Assembly: GCA_012032555.1 (NCBI GenBank)
Contig: JAAUSR010000010.1
Location: forward strand, 1-64,000
Reading direction: 5' to 3'
DNA: 64,000 nucleotides
DNA from: Thioploca sp.
GTDB lineage: Bacteria > Pseudomonadota > Gammaproteobacteria > Beggiatoales > Beggiatoaceae
The position numbers and the translations under genes were made by a program. The notes under the pieces are model-generated. The model ran no database searches. It was not told the DNA's origin and saw only the letters and a program-made list of their open reading frames with translations. This document shows, one piece after another, positions 40,501-50,571 of this stretch (position 1 is its first letter; each line of letters starts with the position of its first letter).

Positions 40501-43500
40501 TATCCACATCACTGATTTGATTAGCTATTATTGTTACCTGACACGAAGTATCAAAAGGTAGATTGCTAGTCGGTGTGAGCGTAAATATCGTTGCCGGAGA
40601 ATCAGACAAGTTAAAAGGAACGACAGTACCGACAGGACATTCAAGCGAGAAAGAACTAACCGTAGCATTAACACTTTCACTCAAGTTAATCGTTACCACC
40701 GCCATTGGATCAATTCCGGTGGTACTACTGGTCGGATCAGTGCTAACCACCGCCGGAGCAATATCCGGCTGCGGAACTACACCGGGATCTTTTTCAACAG
40801 CACCGATATCACAAATAACAGAGCCATCATTATTACCATCAATTGGTCGAGGTTTGCCTTGTTGATCGGTTGCCAAACAAGTTGAATTGTCACCGGCGTC
40901 AATAGCGGGTGAGCCATCTAATAAAGCAAAAGTACCATTAGGTTGTAAACCAATCAGTTGAGGATCACCGGTTTTCAAATTGGTGGCATTAATAGTGTTA
41001 CAAGTACCATCTTCGATTAGATTATTAAGATTGGGATTAATGGTACCAGTATTAGTGCAATCGCCTCCATTCTGACCACTATTAGCAAGTATAGTATTAG
41101 TGAGTTCTAATGTTCCGGCATTACGAATATTACTACCTTGAGTTTGCTGCGCAGTGGAATTAGCTGAGAAAGTGCTGTTATTAATTTTGGCACTCGTTTC
41201 ATTATAAAGACCACCACCGCCCCGGTTAGCTTTATTATTCGCAACGGTGCTGTTAGTTAGTGTTAATTGACCGCTATTGAAAATCCCACCGCCATAATCA
41301 TTTCCATTTGAAGTATTACTATCAATTAAACACCGATTAATTTTAACTACCGCACCGGTATCAATAAACAGACCCCCGCCTCGATGAGAATTGCCGGTCG
41401 TTTGGTTGTTATAAATCGTACAATCATTAAAAAATAAGGTGGCGCCACTATTGACATGAACAGCACCACCATCCGTTGATTTGCCATCGCTGAGCGTGAG
41501 GTGATTTATAGTGACATTGCCGCTGTCAATTTGGAAAAGCTGATTATTATTCCCGCCACTGAGAGTTATATTTTGTCCGGCACCATCAATAATTAGATCT
41601 TTATTAATAACTAAGGGGCCATTTTTTTTATCAATAGTAATCGTTTGACTGGCAAGAGAATTTGCGAAAGTAATCATATCTCCTGATAGTGCATGGGTAA
41701 TGGCTTCACGTAAGGTATTCTGACCGGCGCTTACATTTCCATCATCTTTATCACCAGCATTATCTACTACGATGTTGTTAACAATTTTGATCGTCACCGT
41801 TGCTGTTGTTGACTCCTTAGAATCAAATAAAGCGTTATCCTTGACTTTATAAGTGAACGTAGCTGTTCCGGTTTGATTTGCCGGTGGCGTGTAAGTAAAA
41901 GCACCGGTAGTTGGATCGGTTAAAGTCACCATACCTAGGCTACTATTGTTGACAATGCTATAAGTTAGACTATCACCATCCGAATCGGTTGCGGATAAAG
42001 TATTGCTGAGATTACTATTAATAATCGTTATAAAGCTCGCATCGTTGGCAACCGGAGCATGATTGAATTCAAAGGCGCCAATATCACATAAGGTACCACG
42101 AGTTTGACCGCGCTGATCCGTGCCTAAGCAGGTATCGCCGGCATCAATTGCTGGTGAACCCGCTAATAAAGCGTAGGTTTCGGTAACACCACCATTATTT
42201 TGTAAGGGCCCAAGTTGGGGATCACCAGAAAATGCCGGTGTACAAGTATCATCTTCAATTAAATTATTAGTATTAGTCGTTATTGAGCCAACAGCATTTT
42301 CGCAATCTCCACCACCACCCATGCTATTAGCAATGATAGTGTTACTCAATTGCAAAATACCCTCATTGTAGAGACCACCACCTTGTGGAGCAGAGTTACC
42401 AACAAAGGTACTATTTTTAATAGTTAAAGTTTGGCCAGAATTATTAAATAAACCACCACCATGTCCAGTCGATTCATTATTGGAAAAGGTACTATTATTA
42501 ACTTCTAATATTCCGGAAAAATTACGAATCGCTCCCCCATCACCACCATTAGCTTTATTTTGAGAGAAAGTACTATTGTTAATAACCACTAAATTGCCAC
42601 CTTGGTTATAGATACCACCACCGGTGAGGGTAGCAACATTTTTAGAAAAAGTACTCTCATTAATTTCTACGTTTCCTAATTCAATATAGATACCGCCTCC
42701 CAGATTACCCGTATTTTCAGAAAGAGTACTGTTATTAATAGTGGCTTTACCCTTGTTATAAAGACCGCCTCCTCCTAAGGAACCGGTATCAACATTAAGA
42801 GAAAGATTACTATTGTTAATATACAAAACACCCTCATTATAGAGACCACCACCTTGTGGAGCAGAGTTACCCTTCAAGATACTATTATTAATAGTGAAAA
42901 TTTGGCCAGGATTATTAAATAGACCACCGCCATGTCCAGTCGATTCATTATTAACAAAGTTGCTATTATTAACTTCTAATGTTCCGGCAAAATTACGAAT
43001 CGCCCCCCCATCACCATTAGTCAGTGCCTTATTTTGAGAGAAAGTACTATTGTTAACGACCACTAAGTTGCCACTTCGGTTATAAATAGCACCACCAGTG
43101 AAAGTAGCAACATTATTGGAAAAAGTACTATTATTAATTTCGACACTTCCTGATTCAACATGGATACCACCGCCATGACCACCCGTATTCCCAGAAAAAG
43201 TGCTATTGTTAACTGTTGCTTTACCTTTGTTATAAAGACCTCCTCCTCCCCAAGGACCGGTATCAGCATTAAGAGAAAAAGTAATATTGTTTAATACTAA
43301 TATGCCATTATTTTGAATACCACCCCCATACGATCCACTACCTTGAGTAATAGTTACATCATTTATGGTGACATTAAAATTATTCATAATCAAGAAGATA
43401 CGGGAATTATCTTGTCCGCTAATAATAATAGTATGTCCAGAACCATCAATAGTAATATTTTGACTGATAGTTAATTCACTACTTAGATTGATAGTGTAAT

Positions 43501-43660
43501 TATTATCAAACTGAATAATATCGCCATCACTAGCATTAGTAATGGCATTACGTAAAGAATCTGGTCCACTATCAGCATTGTTTTTCACGACAGCGGCAAA
43601 GGCAATTTGATTAGTCAGCTCAATGATGAAAATCAGAAGTGATAATATGATTTTATTCAT
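37523..43660 (-). CDS. Giant secreted adhesin-like protein, 2045 residues
   Basis: Signal peptide at 1-22 (ending IAFAA). Residues 25-500 are a right-handed beta-helix of about 20-residue repeats (NNSTFSGN, GGGLYN), closed by a choice-of-anchor Q motif (GSPAIDAGDTC...CDIGAFEF, about 500-530). An Ig/cadherin-like tandem-95-type domain is at about 534-625. A second beta-helix (631-900) ends with another GSPAIDAGD motif. A Big_5-type domain is at about 975-1075, followed by three fibronectin III domains (1085-1375). An InlB-like repeat (WEGDC) is at about 1390-1463. Three cadherin-like repeats (ENSLGG, DSPPNT, ENSPNG) are between 1507 and 1917. No barrel, LPxTG or type IX anchor is visible, so export route and anchoring are unknown. 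Its role is probably attachment or sheath. Confidence 0.88.
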   Translation of the reverse strand: MNKIILSLLIFIIELTNQIAFAAVVKNNADSGPDSLRNAITNASDGDIIQFDNNYTINLSSELTISQNITIDGSGHTIIISGQDNSRIFLIMNNFNVTINDVTITQGSGSYGGGIQNNGILVLNNITFSLNADTGPWGGGGLYNKGKATVNNSTFSGNTGGHGGGIHVESGSVEINNSTFSNNVATFTGGAIYNRSGNLVVVNNSTFSQNKALTNGDGGAIRNFAGTLEVNNSNFVNNESTGHGGGLFNNPGQIFTINNSILKGNSAPQGGGLYNEGVLYINNSNLSLNVDTGSLGGGGLYNKGKATINNSTLSENTGNLGGGIYIELGNVEINESTFSKNVATLTGGGIYNQGGNLVVINNSTFSQNKANGGDGGAIRNFSGILEVNNSTFSNNESTGHGGGLFNNSGQTLTIKNSTFVGNSAPQGGGLYNEGILQLSNTIIANSMGGGGDCENAVGSITTNTNNLIEDDTCTPAFSGDPQLGPLQNNGGVTETYALLAGSPAIDAGDTCLGTDQRGQTRGTLCDIGAFEFNHAPVANDASFITIINSNLSNTLSATDSDGDSLTYSIVNNSSLGMVTLTDPTTGAFTYTPPANQTGTATFTYKVKDNALFDSKESTTATVTIKIVNNIVVDNAGDKDDGNVSAGQNTLREAITHALSGDMITFANSLASQTITIDKKNGPLVINKDLIIDGAGQNITLSGGNNNQLFQIDSGNVTINHLTLSDGKSTDGGAVHVNSGATLFFNDCTIYNNQTTGNSHRGGGLFIDTGAVVKINRCLIDSNTSNGNDYGGGIFNSGQLTLTNSTVANNKANRGGGGLYNETSAKINNSTFSANSTAQQTQGSNIRNAGTLELTNTILANSGQNGGDCTNTGTINPNLNNLIEDGTCNTINATNLKTGDPQLIGLQPNGTFALLDGSPAIDAGDNSTCLATDQQGKPRPIDGNNDGSVICDIGAVEKDPGVVPQPDIAPAVVSTDPTSSTTGIDPMAVVTINLSESVNATVSSFSLECPVGTVVPFNLSDSPATIFTLTPTSNLPFDTSCQVTIIANQISDVDNIDPPNNLSGDYKFSFQTVNQPVTPTIPLPPTNLKAVPIATTQTMELSWDDNSDNETGFKIARDGELLLTTAADTITYQDSNLSCGTNYTYSVTAINTVGESSAATIMVSTWDCPTSPPIVVDPDPQIPVIDDTTTQPPILQPPLTPNELNIVADSITEVILNWHDTSHSETGFKIERNGILIHITAANITTYKDTELTCNTTYNYTIKATNASGDSAALTASVTTPSCATTPTTPLVPSDLKLIATSPTAVNLSWVDNSDNETGFKIKRDGTVIYITLANVTHYQDKDLTCGTHYHYQVIATNATSDSEVLTRTITTLPCTSTDSSAPINLEISFVGEGQVQLNTDAIEMACDSRKAICTHDFKEPTSVVLVATAAQGSQFLAWEGDCQSTHDSLEFILNTNWYCIAHFKKVADVPKDNNTSDSKDQEPCLVDNPLDCNHSPTINHPPTDITLSNQRLDENSLGGTFIGRLTTLDSDINETYQYTLLDDASHIFILRSDELHLAEYAQLDFETTPSYTILVRSTNSQGAFIDKTFTIDINDIDESPFLGKVITADWQVGKDVTIDAPEGVKFIVYLKPQMTHIGQIADIIANYNWIPIQADQPALHVPVTIAHQIPLQADMQFNLYEGRLIGLAGLLKITLSYQLNQGENIAGQVITLDIRSNRPPTDIYLSNHTVMEDSPPNTIIGWLATTDFDQQDQFTYGLVDNPGNYFTIVGNELRVNHFHFNYANGVTYPIQVRSVDMTGAYVDKSFTIEVTDIQSQLQDIQLTKTAVFENSPNGFIVGRLWNKGNEQTHYQYELIEDAQGRFTLMNDLIVIAKTDELDFENQVAYSLVVRGTQADTQQVLEKTFTIDILNVVDVTVRGELFDVTHQPIDSSNLRSADEITVRLQIIPDQTHRGQLADLFSVALWVADTGQTITYMLNGNTWVEWDGDLATLASVQTLTLQDQHELKLWQAKLPNFSLGQFRIFGGYRLKTGQVIYSPKTFDISIP

Positions 43661-43978
43661 CTTTAAACACCTGCTATTTATTAAAGGGTGTATTTAAAAA
43701 GGGTATGTTCACCAATATTTATTGATATTATAAATTTTAGATAATGAAAAATTTTCTACTTAATGCTTTTCTCACCAAAAAAGAACTTATCTTAGTCTGG
43801 CTTCATTAAGATGACCAAAATCGGTTTTTTTGCATTTTAATTTGAATTAACTTAAACAAAGCTATAAAAAAATATAACTAATATATTATAATTATAGTAT
43901 AAAACTTAAACTAAGAGCAGCAATTTTTTTACCAAGTGATCATTTTCAAAATTGTCATTTACTAATAATTTGCCTAAC

Positions 43979-44440
43979 ATGCCAACTCAATCTAATAATA
44001 AAATACTTTTTCTTTGTACTGGTAATTACTATCGTAGCCGATTTGCTCAACATTTATTCAATGCTTTAGCCAATAACAAAGGCTTAAATTGGCAAGCCGA
44101 GTCACGTGGTCTAGCGATAGAACGAGGATTTAATAATATTGGTGCCATTTCTCCTCATGCTATCAAAGGGTTGAAAGAACGTGGACTTAGCGTACCGGCA
44201 GATGAACGGCTGCCATTGCAAGCGACTGATACCGATTTTGCTATCGCCAATAAAGTGATTGTTTTAGATAAAGAAGAACATCACCCAATTATGTTGGAAC
44301 GATTTCCTCAATGGATAGAAAAAGTTGAGTATTGGATGGTTCACGATTTGGATAAAATTGCACCGGCAGTGGCACTACGACAAATTGAATACCAACTGCT
44401 TAAATTAATTAATTCACTGAAAAATCAGACTATCAGTTAA
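43979..44440 (+). CDS. Low-molecular-weight protein-tyrosine-phosphatase-like protein
   Basis: About 153 residues from the ATG at 43979; a TTG at 43952 gives a longer reading without a ribosome site. The P-loop LFLCTGNYYRSRFAQ is the C(x)5R(S/T) active site (Cys-Thr-Gly-Asn-Tyr-Tyr-Arg). The Asp of the general-acid loop is probably in VHDLDKIAP. It could dephosphorylate tyrosine or act as an arsenate reductase; no ars genes are adjacent. It ends overlapping the tail of rsmD by 4 bases, convergently. Confidence 0.82.
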   Translation: MPTQSNNKILFLCTGNYYRSRFAQHLFNALANNKGLNWQAESRGLAIERGFNNIGAISPHAIKGLKERGLSVPADERLPLQATDTDFAIANKVIVLDKEEHHPIMLERFPQWIEKVEYWMVHDLDKIAPAVALRQIEYQLLKLINSLKNQTIS

Positions 44441-44994
44441 TTTTTTCGTTTTATTAATAAGCTAATAACTTGCCCAGCCATTTGTTGGCGAATGATTTGC
44501 CAGCTAGCTGGTAAAGGGAGGGTAGCGAGGTGTTGTTCCGCTTCTAAATAGATAAAAGCGGTTGGTTGCAGCCAACCAAGTTGTTCTAGTAAATGGCAAC
44601 TTGGCGCCAGTAAGTGATGGCCAAAAGGTGGATCTAAAAAAAGAATATTAAAAGCGGAAGGAGGGGGTTGCCTTAGAAATCTTAACGCATCAGTACAAAT
44701 AACCTTAACCTGGTTAGCGGCTAAAGTAACGAGTTGTTGTTGTAAGTTTTGGGCGATGTCACGATCTTTTTCCACTAGTAACACCGATTGAGCACCGCGA
44801 GAAGCCGCTTCTAAACCTAATGCCCCAGAACCAGCAAATAAATCGAGACAATAACTCCCTGGTAAATAGTCAGCTAACCAATTAAATAAGGTTTCCCGTA
44901 CTCGATCGGGCGTGGGACGCAAACCCGGTTTAGGAAGTACAATTAATTTTCTGCCGCGCCATTGTCCAGCAATAATACGTATTTTTCCCTTCAT
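44437..44994 (-). CDS. rsmD: 16S rRNA (guanine-966 N2)-methyltransferase
   Basis: 185 residues, standard length. IRIIAGQWRGRKL at the start, RPTPDRVRETLFNWL, the SAM loop LDLFAGSGALGLEAASRG, and the catalytic DPPF (FLDPPFGHH). Methylates G966 of 16S rRNA in assembled 30S subunits. ftsY or coaD, common neighbours, are not present. Monocistronic or paired with nothing visible. Confidence 0.95.
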   Translation of the reverse strand: MKGKIRIIAGQWRGRKLIVLPKPGLRPTPDRVRETLFNWLADYLPGSYCLDLFAGSGALGLEAASRGAQSVLLVEKDRDIAQNLQQQLVTLAANQVKVICTDALRFLRQPPPSAFNILFLDPPFGHHLLAPSCHLLEQLGWLQPTAFIYLEAEQHLATLPLPASWQIIRQQMAGQVISLLIKRKN

Positions 44995-45126
44995 TAATCA
45001 ATAGTTAAACAAAATATTTCCAGTTGGATAGCGTTTGTTGTTGCGGTTATCATCGGTTAAAAACAAATCTTGCTGAGAAAATAAAGGTTAAATTTACTTA
45101 GCAAGATATTGTTTATTAATATATTT

Positions 45127-46710
45127 TTAATTTTCGCGTGTGGCGAAAAATTGAATTTCTGGCCAACGTTCTTGCGTTAATGATAAATTAATTTTAGTGG
45201 GAGCAATATAAGTTAGATTCTCTGCACCATCTAAAGCTAGGTTATTAAAAGCTTTACGTTTAAATTCTTCTAATTTTTTCTCATTATTACAGCTTATCCA
45301 CCGTGCTGTGGCGACTTGCACCGCTTCAAAATGACACTCCACACTATATTCATTTTGTAACCGCCAACTGACAACATCAAATTGTAATGTGCCAACAGCA
45401 CCTAAGATTAAGTCATTATTACTTAAGGGGCGAAATAATTGCGTTGCACCTTCCTCGCTCAGTTGAATTAATCCTTTTAATAACGCTTTCATTCGTAATG
45501 GTTCCCGTAATCGAGCACGGCGGAAGATCTCTGGCGCAAAATGGGGAATACCCGTGAATTTTAAGTCTTCACCTTGAGTAAAAGTATCACCGATTTGAAT
45601 CGTCCCATGATTATGTAATCCAATAATATCGCCAGGCCAAGCTTCCTCCGTGTGTTCACGTTCGCCAGCCATAAAAGTCAGCGCATTAGCTATTTGCACA
45701 TCCCGATTTAAGCGGACATGACGTATTTTCATGCCTTTTTGATATTGCCCAGAACAAACCCGTAAAAAAGCGATTCGATCTCGATGCGCCGGATCCATAT
45801 TCGCTTGAATTTTGAAAACAAACCCAGAAAATTTATCTTCATTCGGTGCAACCATTCGGGTGGTAGTTGACCGTGGTTGCGGTGGTGGTGCATAACTAAC
45901 AAAATCATCCAATAGTGCTTTAACACCAAAATTATTTAAAGCTGAGCCAAAGAAAACTGGCGTTAATTCACCGCTTAGAAATTTTTCCATCTGAAAAGAA
46001 TTACTCGCACCCCATACTAATTCGAGTTCAGTTTTAAGTTGATTAATTTGAGCTGATCCGAGTTGATTAAGTAATTGCGGGTCATCCAATTGAGTATAAT
46101 GTTGTCCTTCAGCGGCGATATGATTTTTACTCGGTTCAAATAAAGTAACACTCTGATCTAAAAGATGATAAATGCCTTTAAAAAATTTACCCATCCCAAT
46201 GGGCCAAGTAATCGGTGCACAATGAATTTGGAGAATTCTTTCAATTTCATCTATTAAATCAATTGGTTCTCTGCCTTCGCGATCTAATTTATTAATAAAA
46301 GTTAAAATCGGTGTATGACGTAGGCGACATACTTCTAGTAATTTAATCGTTTGTTCTTCAACCCCCTTAGCAGAATCAATGACCATTAAAGCGCAATCAA
46401 CTGCGGTTAGGGTACGGTAAGTATCTTCGGAAAAATCTTCATGACCCGGTGTATCGAGTAAATTGATGATAACGTTTTGATAGGTGAATTGCATGACCGA
46501 TGAAGTGACCGAAATACCCCGTTGTTTTTCGAGTTCCATCCAATCGGAAGTCGCATGACGTGCCGCTTTGCGTCCTTTAACGGTACCCGCTAATTGGATA
46601 GCGCCACCAAAAAGTAAAAGTTTTTCAGTTAGCGTCGTTTTACCCGCATCCGGGTGAGAGATGATAGCAAAAGTACGACGTTGAGCAATTTCTTCAACCA
46701 ATTTAGGCAT
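45127..46710 (-). CDS. prfC: Peptide chain release factor 3
   Basis: 527 residues, full length. GTPase motifs: G1 [10 protein letters not shown]3 DTPGHEDF, G4 NKLD, with the RF3-type switch region and [20 protein letters not shown] (RF3 signature). Domains II and III follow through the C-terminus. It recycles RF1/RF2 from the ribosome after peptide release. The gene is followed at its 3' side by about 130 bases before rsmD. Confidence 0.97.
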   Translation of the reverse strand: MPKLVEEIAQRRTFAIISHPDAGKTTLTEKLLLFGGAIQLAGTVKGRKAARHATSDWMELEKQRGISVTSSVMQFTYQNVIINLLDTPGHEDFSEDTYRTLTAVDCALMVIDSAKGVEEQTIKLLEVCRLRHTPILTFINKLDREGREPIDLIDEIERILQIHCAPITWPIGMGKFFKGIYHLLDQSVTLFEPSKNHIAAEGQHYTQLDDPQLLNQLGSAQINQLKTELELVWGASNSFQMEKFLSGELTPVFFGSALNNFGVKALLDDFVSYAPPPQPRSTTTRMVAPNEDKFSGFVFKIQANMDPAHRDRIAFLRVCSGQYQKGMKIRHVRLNRDVQIANALTFMAGEREHTEEAWPGDIIGLHNHGTIQIGDTFTQGEDLKFTGIPHFAPEIFRRARLREPLRMKALLKGLIQLSEEGATQLFRPLSNNDLILGAVGTLQFDVVSWRLQNEYSVECHFEAVQVATARWISCNNEKKLEEFKRKAFNNLALDGAENLTYIAPTKINLSLTQERWPEIQFFATREN

Positions 46711-47141
46711 ACCTTAGATTTAATGAGCTAATTAAACAGTTAAAAAATACTTTAAATTAAAAGTATATCAAATTGTTCAGCGCAGTTGGACTGAATAAAG
46801 TTATTGACCTAGGGCAATCGCACTATCTTACAGAGACTGCCAGCTTTAGGAGTCTTTCCAGATAGCGGTTATCTCCTCTGACGTACTGGAATACTGGGTT
46901 CGTACTACTCCAAAATTTTTGAATAGGCTTAAATATCAGTGCATTACAAAATAGAGGTAACATACATAACTAATTGATATTTAAATAATTATGATTTTTT
47001 TAGAATAGTACGAACCCGGTACCTATAAATTAGAATGACTATAATTGTACTGGGTAAAATCAAACCCTTATAATACTTTCGTTAGATTGAGTTTAAAAAC
47101 TGTCTAAATCATTGTATTGTTCACCGGTAAAAATATCATCA
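46711..47141. other. Divergent intergenic region with an inverted repeat
   Basis: Holds the promoters of prfC (minus) and msbA (plus). GGGTTCGTACTA (46896-46907) and its exact complement TAGTACGAACCC (47006-47017) enclose about 100 non-coding AT-rich bases, a MITE-like arrangement of which I see only one copy in the window. Confidence 0.5.
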
Positions 47142-48932
47142 ATGCAAAGTCAAACACTTTATCTCCGCTTACTGAGTTACGTCGTTCCTTATTGGTCTAA
47201 ATTTGCCTGGGTTATTTTAGCAATTATCATTATGGCTATTACAGACCCGGTTTTAGCTGCATTGATTCAACCTTTGCTTGATGGTGGGTTTGTGAACAAA
47301 GATCCAGCGACTATTCAAGCCATGCCTTTTTTATTAATGTTATTAGTTTTAATCAAAGGTTTAGCTATGTTAGCTAGTCAAGTGGGTATGACTTGGGTAG
47401 CATCACGCTTAGTGATGGATTTGCGGACTGATTTATTTCGTAAAATTCTAACCTTACCGGCAACGGCTTTCGATAATTATTCTGCTGGGGTATTGTTGTC
47501 AAAAGTAACTTATGATGTCAGTCGAGTAATGGCAGCTGCTACAGATACCTTGGTGATTTTAGTTCGAGATAGTTTAACCGTAATTGGGTTATTAGGGTGG
47601 ATGTTTTATCTCAACTGGCAACTTTCTTTAATTGTTTTCGCTGTAGTCCCTTTTATTATCGGTATCGTTCGGTTCATTAGCAAACAATTACGCGGAATAA
47701 ATCTTTCTATACAAGAAGCAATGGGTGAAATGACTCGTATTTTAGAAGAAGCGATCAGCGGACATAAATTAGTTAAAATATTTGGTGGACAGTATTACGA
47801 ACAAACTCGGTTTCAAGTGGCGAGTAATCAAGTGCGTCACCTAGAAGTCAAAACCCAAATGACCTCGGGGTTGAGCGTATTTATTGTGCAAATGTTAACC
47901 GCTTCAGCATTGGGTATCATCGTTTATATTGCGACTTACCAATCAGCAACAGATAACATTACGGTAGGTGGTTTTGTGTCCTTATTTACGGCGATGGGGA
48001 TGTTATTTGCGCCGGTCAAACGATTAACTAAAGTTAACGATCAATTACAACAGGGACTTGCTGCTGCACACAGTGTTTTTGCCTTGCTTGATCAAATCTC
48101 TGAAACCAACGATTTATGCCAACACCATTATTTAGAAGCAAAACCAGTGCGTTTATCAGGGAAGTTAAGTTTTCAGCAGCTTTATTTTACTTATGATCTC
48201 TCTCATCGTCTGATACTCCAAGCGATTTCGCTAACCATTATGCCTGGTGAAACCATTGCGTTAGTGGGTACTTCTGGTAGCGGTAAAACGACTTTAGCTC
48301 ATTTAATTCCACGTTTTTATCCGGTTTCAACGGGGCAATTGTTGGTTGATGATATCGATATTAATGAATTACCTTTAGACGTATTGCGAGCAAATATTGC
48401 CTTAGTTAGTCAAGAAGTCGTGTTATTTAATGATAGCGTTGCTGCTAATATTGCTTATGGAGAAATGGCAGCCGCACCACGTGAGCAAATTATTGCCGCA
48501 GCTAACTCAGCCTATGCAATGGAATTTATTGAACAAATGCCTAATCATTTCGAAACGATTATTGGTGAAAGAGGAGTAAAATTATCGGGTGGACAGCGGC
48601 AGCGATTGGCTATTGCGCGCGCCCTGTTAAAGAATGCACCGATTTTGATTTTAGATGAAGCGACTTCTGCATTAGATAGTCAATCAGAACTTCAAGTCCA
48701 AGAATCTCTAGAGAAATACAAACGAGGATGTACCACTATTATCATTGCTCACCGGCTATCAACGATTGCGACCGCTGATCGAATTGTGGTAATGGAAAAG
48801 GGTAAAATTGTTGAAATGGGAACTCATGCAGAATTATTAACAATAAACGGGGTTTACGCGAAATTATATCAAGGACAAGTAGTACAAAATAAAGGAGGAG
48901 ATGAGATAAATATGGGCAAACAAAATTGCTGA
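47142..48932 (+). CDS. msbA: Lipid A export ABC transporter (MsbA type)
   Basis: About 596 residues from the ATG at 47142; a TTG at 47112 would add ten residues with no benefit. The N-terminal half has six membrane helices. The nucleotide-binding half has Walker A GTSGSGKTT, the signature LSGGQRQRLA, Walker B ILILDEATSALD and the H-loop IIAHRLSTI. MsbA homodimers flip lipid A-core across the inner membrane. The length and half-transporter layout fit. lpxK, the usual partner downstream, is missing; a secreted protein of unknown role follows on the other strand. Confidence 0.92.
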   Translation: MQSQTLYLRLLSYVVPYWSKFAWVILAIIIMAITDPVLAALIQPLLDGGFVNKDPATIQAMPFLLMLLVLIKGLAMLASQVGMTWVASRLVMDLRTDLFRKILTLPATAFDNYSAGVLLSKVTYDVSRVMAAATDTLVILVRDSLTVIGLLGWMFYLNWQLSLIVFAVVPFIIGIVRFISKQLRGINLSIQEAMGEMTRILEEAISGHKLVKIFGGQYYEQTRFQVASNQVRHLEVKTQMTSGLSVFIVQMLTASALGIIVYIATYQSATDNITVGGFVSLFTAMGMLFAPVKRLTKVNDQLQQGLAAAHSVFALLDQISETNDLCQHHYLEAKPVRLSGKLSFQQLYFTYDLSHRLILQAISLTIMPGETIALVGTSGSGKTTLAHLIPRFYPVSTGQLLVDDIDINELPLDVLRANIALVSQEVVLFNDSVAANIAYGEMAAAPREQIIAAANSAYAMEFIEQMPNHFETIIGERGVKLSGGQRQRLAIARALLKNAPILILDEATSALDSQSELQVQESLEKYKRGCTTIIIAHRLSTIATADRIVVMEKGKIVEMGTHAELLTINGVYAKLYQGQVVQNKGGDEINMGKQNC

Positions 48933-49016
48933 CCATAATGTCATTAAATAACAGACTATCATGGTCAGAAATGATCTATTTCTTCAACTTATTATTAGAT
49001 TTTATTAGTAACTACT

Positions 49017-49496
49017 TTATTGTGATAAAACACAATCGTAATGAATAAGACTAAAAATTTCTGGTCTTAAAACCGATTGTTGTAAAGTAGCACTACATTC
49101 AACGATAGGTCCAGAAATGGGGTTACCATGCAAATATGGAATAATAGTGGGTACAAGAATTTTGGGAATTTCTAATAAACCCGTTGAGGGGGTAAATTTA
49201 GCATAACAAGGGTTAGATTCAGTAATTTCTCCTATTAAGGTATAACTTTCGATTCTAATATCTGCAAAGCCAAAAGGTAAACTTAATACCATAGCAGAAT
49301 ATAGCCCCATGGTTTGATTCTGGGGAGGAATGGGATTCCCGTTTATATCGGTAAATATGGGCATTTCTACAAAGTCTAATTCAACTTGCCGAGTGTCATT
49401 AGAATATATACCGACTTCAGGACACAAATCAGCTATAGCTAATGAGGGGATAAACCAAGCTAGCCATAGTAATGGTCTTACTGAGACTTTTTTCAT
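49017..49496 (-). CDS. Secreted hypothetical protein, 159 residues
   Basis: Signal peptide MKKVSVRPLLWLAWFIPSLA then IA|D; the mature part is 137 residues with four cysteines (near DLCPEV, NPCYAKF, VECSAT and DCVLSQ), which suggests periplasmic disulfides. AGGAG lies upstream of the ATG. No family recognised. It is single, with clear intergenic space on both sides. Confidence 0.7.
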   Translation of the reverse strand: MKKVSVRPLLWLAWFIPSLAIADLCPEVGIYSNDTRQVELDFVEMPIFTDINGNPIPPQNQTMGLYSAMVLSLPFGFADIRIESYTLIGEITESNPCYAKFTPSTGLLEIPKILVPTIIPYLHGNPISGPIVECSATLQQSVLRPEIFSLIHYDCVLSQ

Positions 49497-49799
49497 TGTA
49501 GTTTCTCCTACTTATATAAAGTCAAATTAATAAGAAAATAACTCCGGTTGTTAAAGCTTATTGCCTTATCTTTTTAGATAACTCTATTCATTAACCCACT
49601 TTTATATTAGCAGTTTTTTTCGAAAAAACTTAATTTGCTATCAATATTTTAAATATAGGTTGGACATTGCTCCGTGTGTCCAACTTTAGGTTTCTATGTG
49701 GGTTCAACTTCAAATTACGGTTGGATACGCTAACGCTTGATCCGACCTAAGTAAAATTTTGAATTAGTTATAGTTTAATTCATTTTTAGATTAGTGTGA
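49497..49799. repeat. Intergenic region with GTTGGA...TCCAAC repeats
   Basis: Around 49666-49750 lie TAGGTTGGACATTG, TGTCCAACTTTAGG and GGTTGGATACGCTAACGC then TTGATCCGACC. These are pieces of the same dispersed hairpin family as at 7647 and 12311. No gene. Confidence 0.55.
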
Positions 49800-50504
49800 T
49801 TAGGATAAATATCGAGTCGGATCAGTTATTCCCAAAACCCGAAATCCTTCAGCACGTAACCGACACGCGTCACAAACCCCACAAGCATAACCGGCAGAGT
49901 TAGCTTGATAACAAGAAATGGTCAGACTGTAATCGATTCCTAAACGTAATCCTGCTTGAATAATCTGAGTTTTTTTTAAATAAATTAGGGGAGTATGTAT
50001 TTTAAAATGGTGACCTTCTACACCGGCTTTAGTCGCTAAATTAGCCATTTTTTCAAAAGCCATTATAAATTCAGGTCGGCAATCCGGATAACCAGAATAA
50101 TCTACTGCATTTACACCAATAAAAATATCATAAGCAGATAATACTTCTGCCCAACCTAAAGCAAATGCCAGAAATATTGTATTACGAGCGGGTACATAAG
50201 TAACGGGAATTTGGTGAGTAATACCGGTTGTTGGTACTTCAATCTGCCTATCGGTTAGGGCTGAGCCACCAATACTGTCTAAATTTAATTGAATGAATTT
50301 GTGTTCAATAACACCTAATTGGCTAGTTATTTGACGAGCAGCTTGCAATTCCACCCGGTGGCGTTGACCGTAATCAAAACTTAAAGCATAACAAGCATAA
50401 CCCTGTGATTTTGCAATAGCCAGTGTAGTAGCAGAATCTAATCCCCCTGAAACGAGAATAATAGCCTTATTGAGATTTACCGGTGCGATCATCACGCTAC
50501 TCAA
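49800..50504 (-). CDS. queC: 7-cyano-7-deazaguanine synthase
   Basis: 234 residues. ATP-pyrophosphatase loop [38 protein letters not shown] and the four-Cys zinc site C(...)CGVCDAC near the C-terminus. Converts 7-carboxy-7-deazaguanine to preQ0 in queuosine synthesis. It lies 67 bases downstream of pal on the same strand, the familiar tol-pal/que arrangement, with ybgF and queE absent between them. Zinc cysteines are all present. Confidence 0.96.
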   Translation of the reverse strand: MSSVMIAPVNLNKAIILVSGGLDSATTLAIAKSQGYACYALSFDYGQRHRVELQAARQITSQLGVIEHKFIQLNLDSIGGSALTDRQIEVPTTGITHQIPVTYVPARNTIFLAFALGWAEVLSAYDIFIGVNAVDYSGYPDCRPEFIMAFEKMANLATKAGVEGHHFKIHTPLIYLKKTQIIQAGLRLGIDYSLTISCYQANSAGYACGVCDACRLRAEGFRVLGITDPTRYLS

Positions 50505-50571
50505 TAATTAAAAGAGACCAAGTACGTGTTATTTATTAGAAAACAACACGTACTCAATTTATTTAATACCT

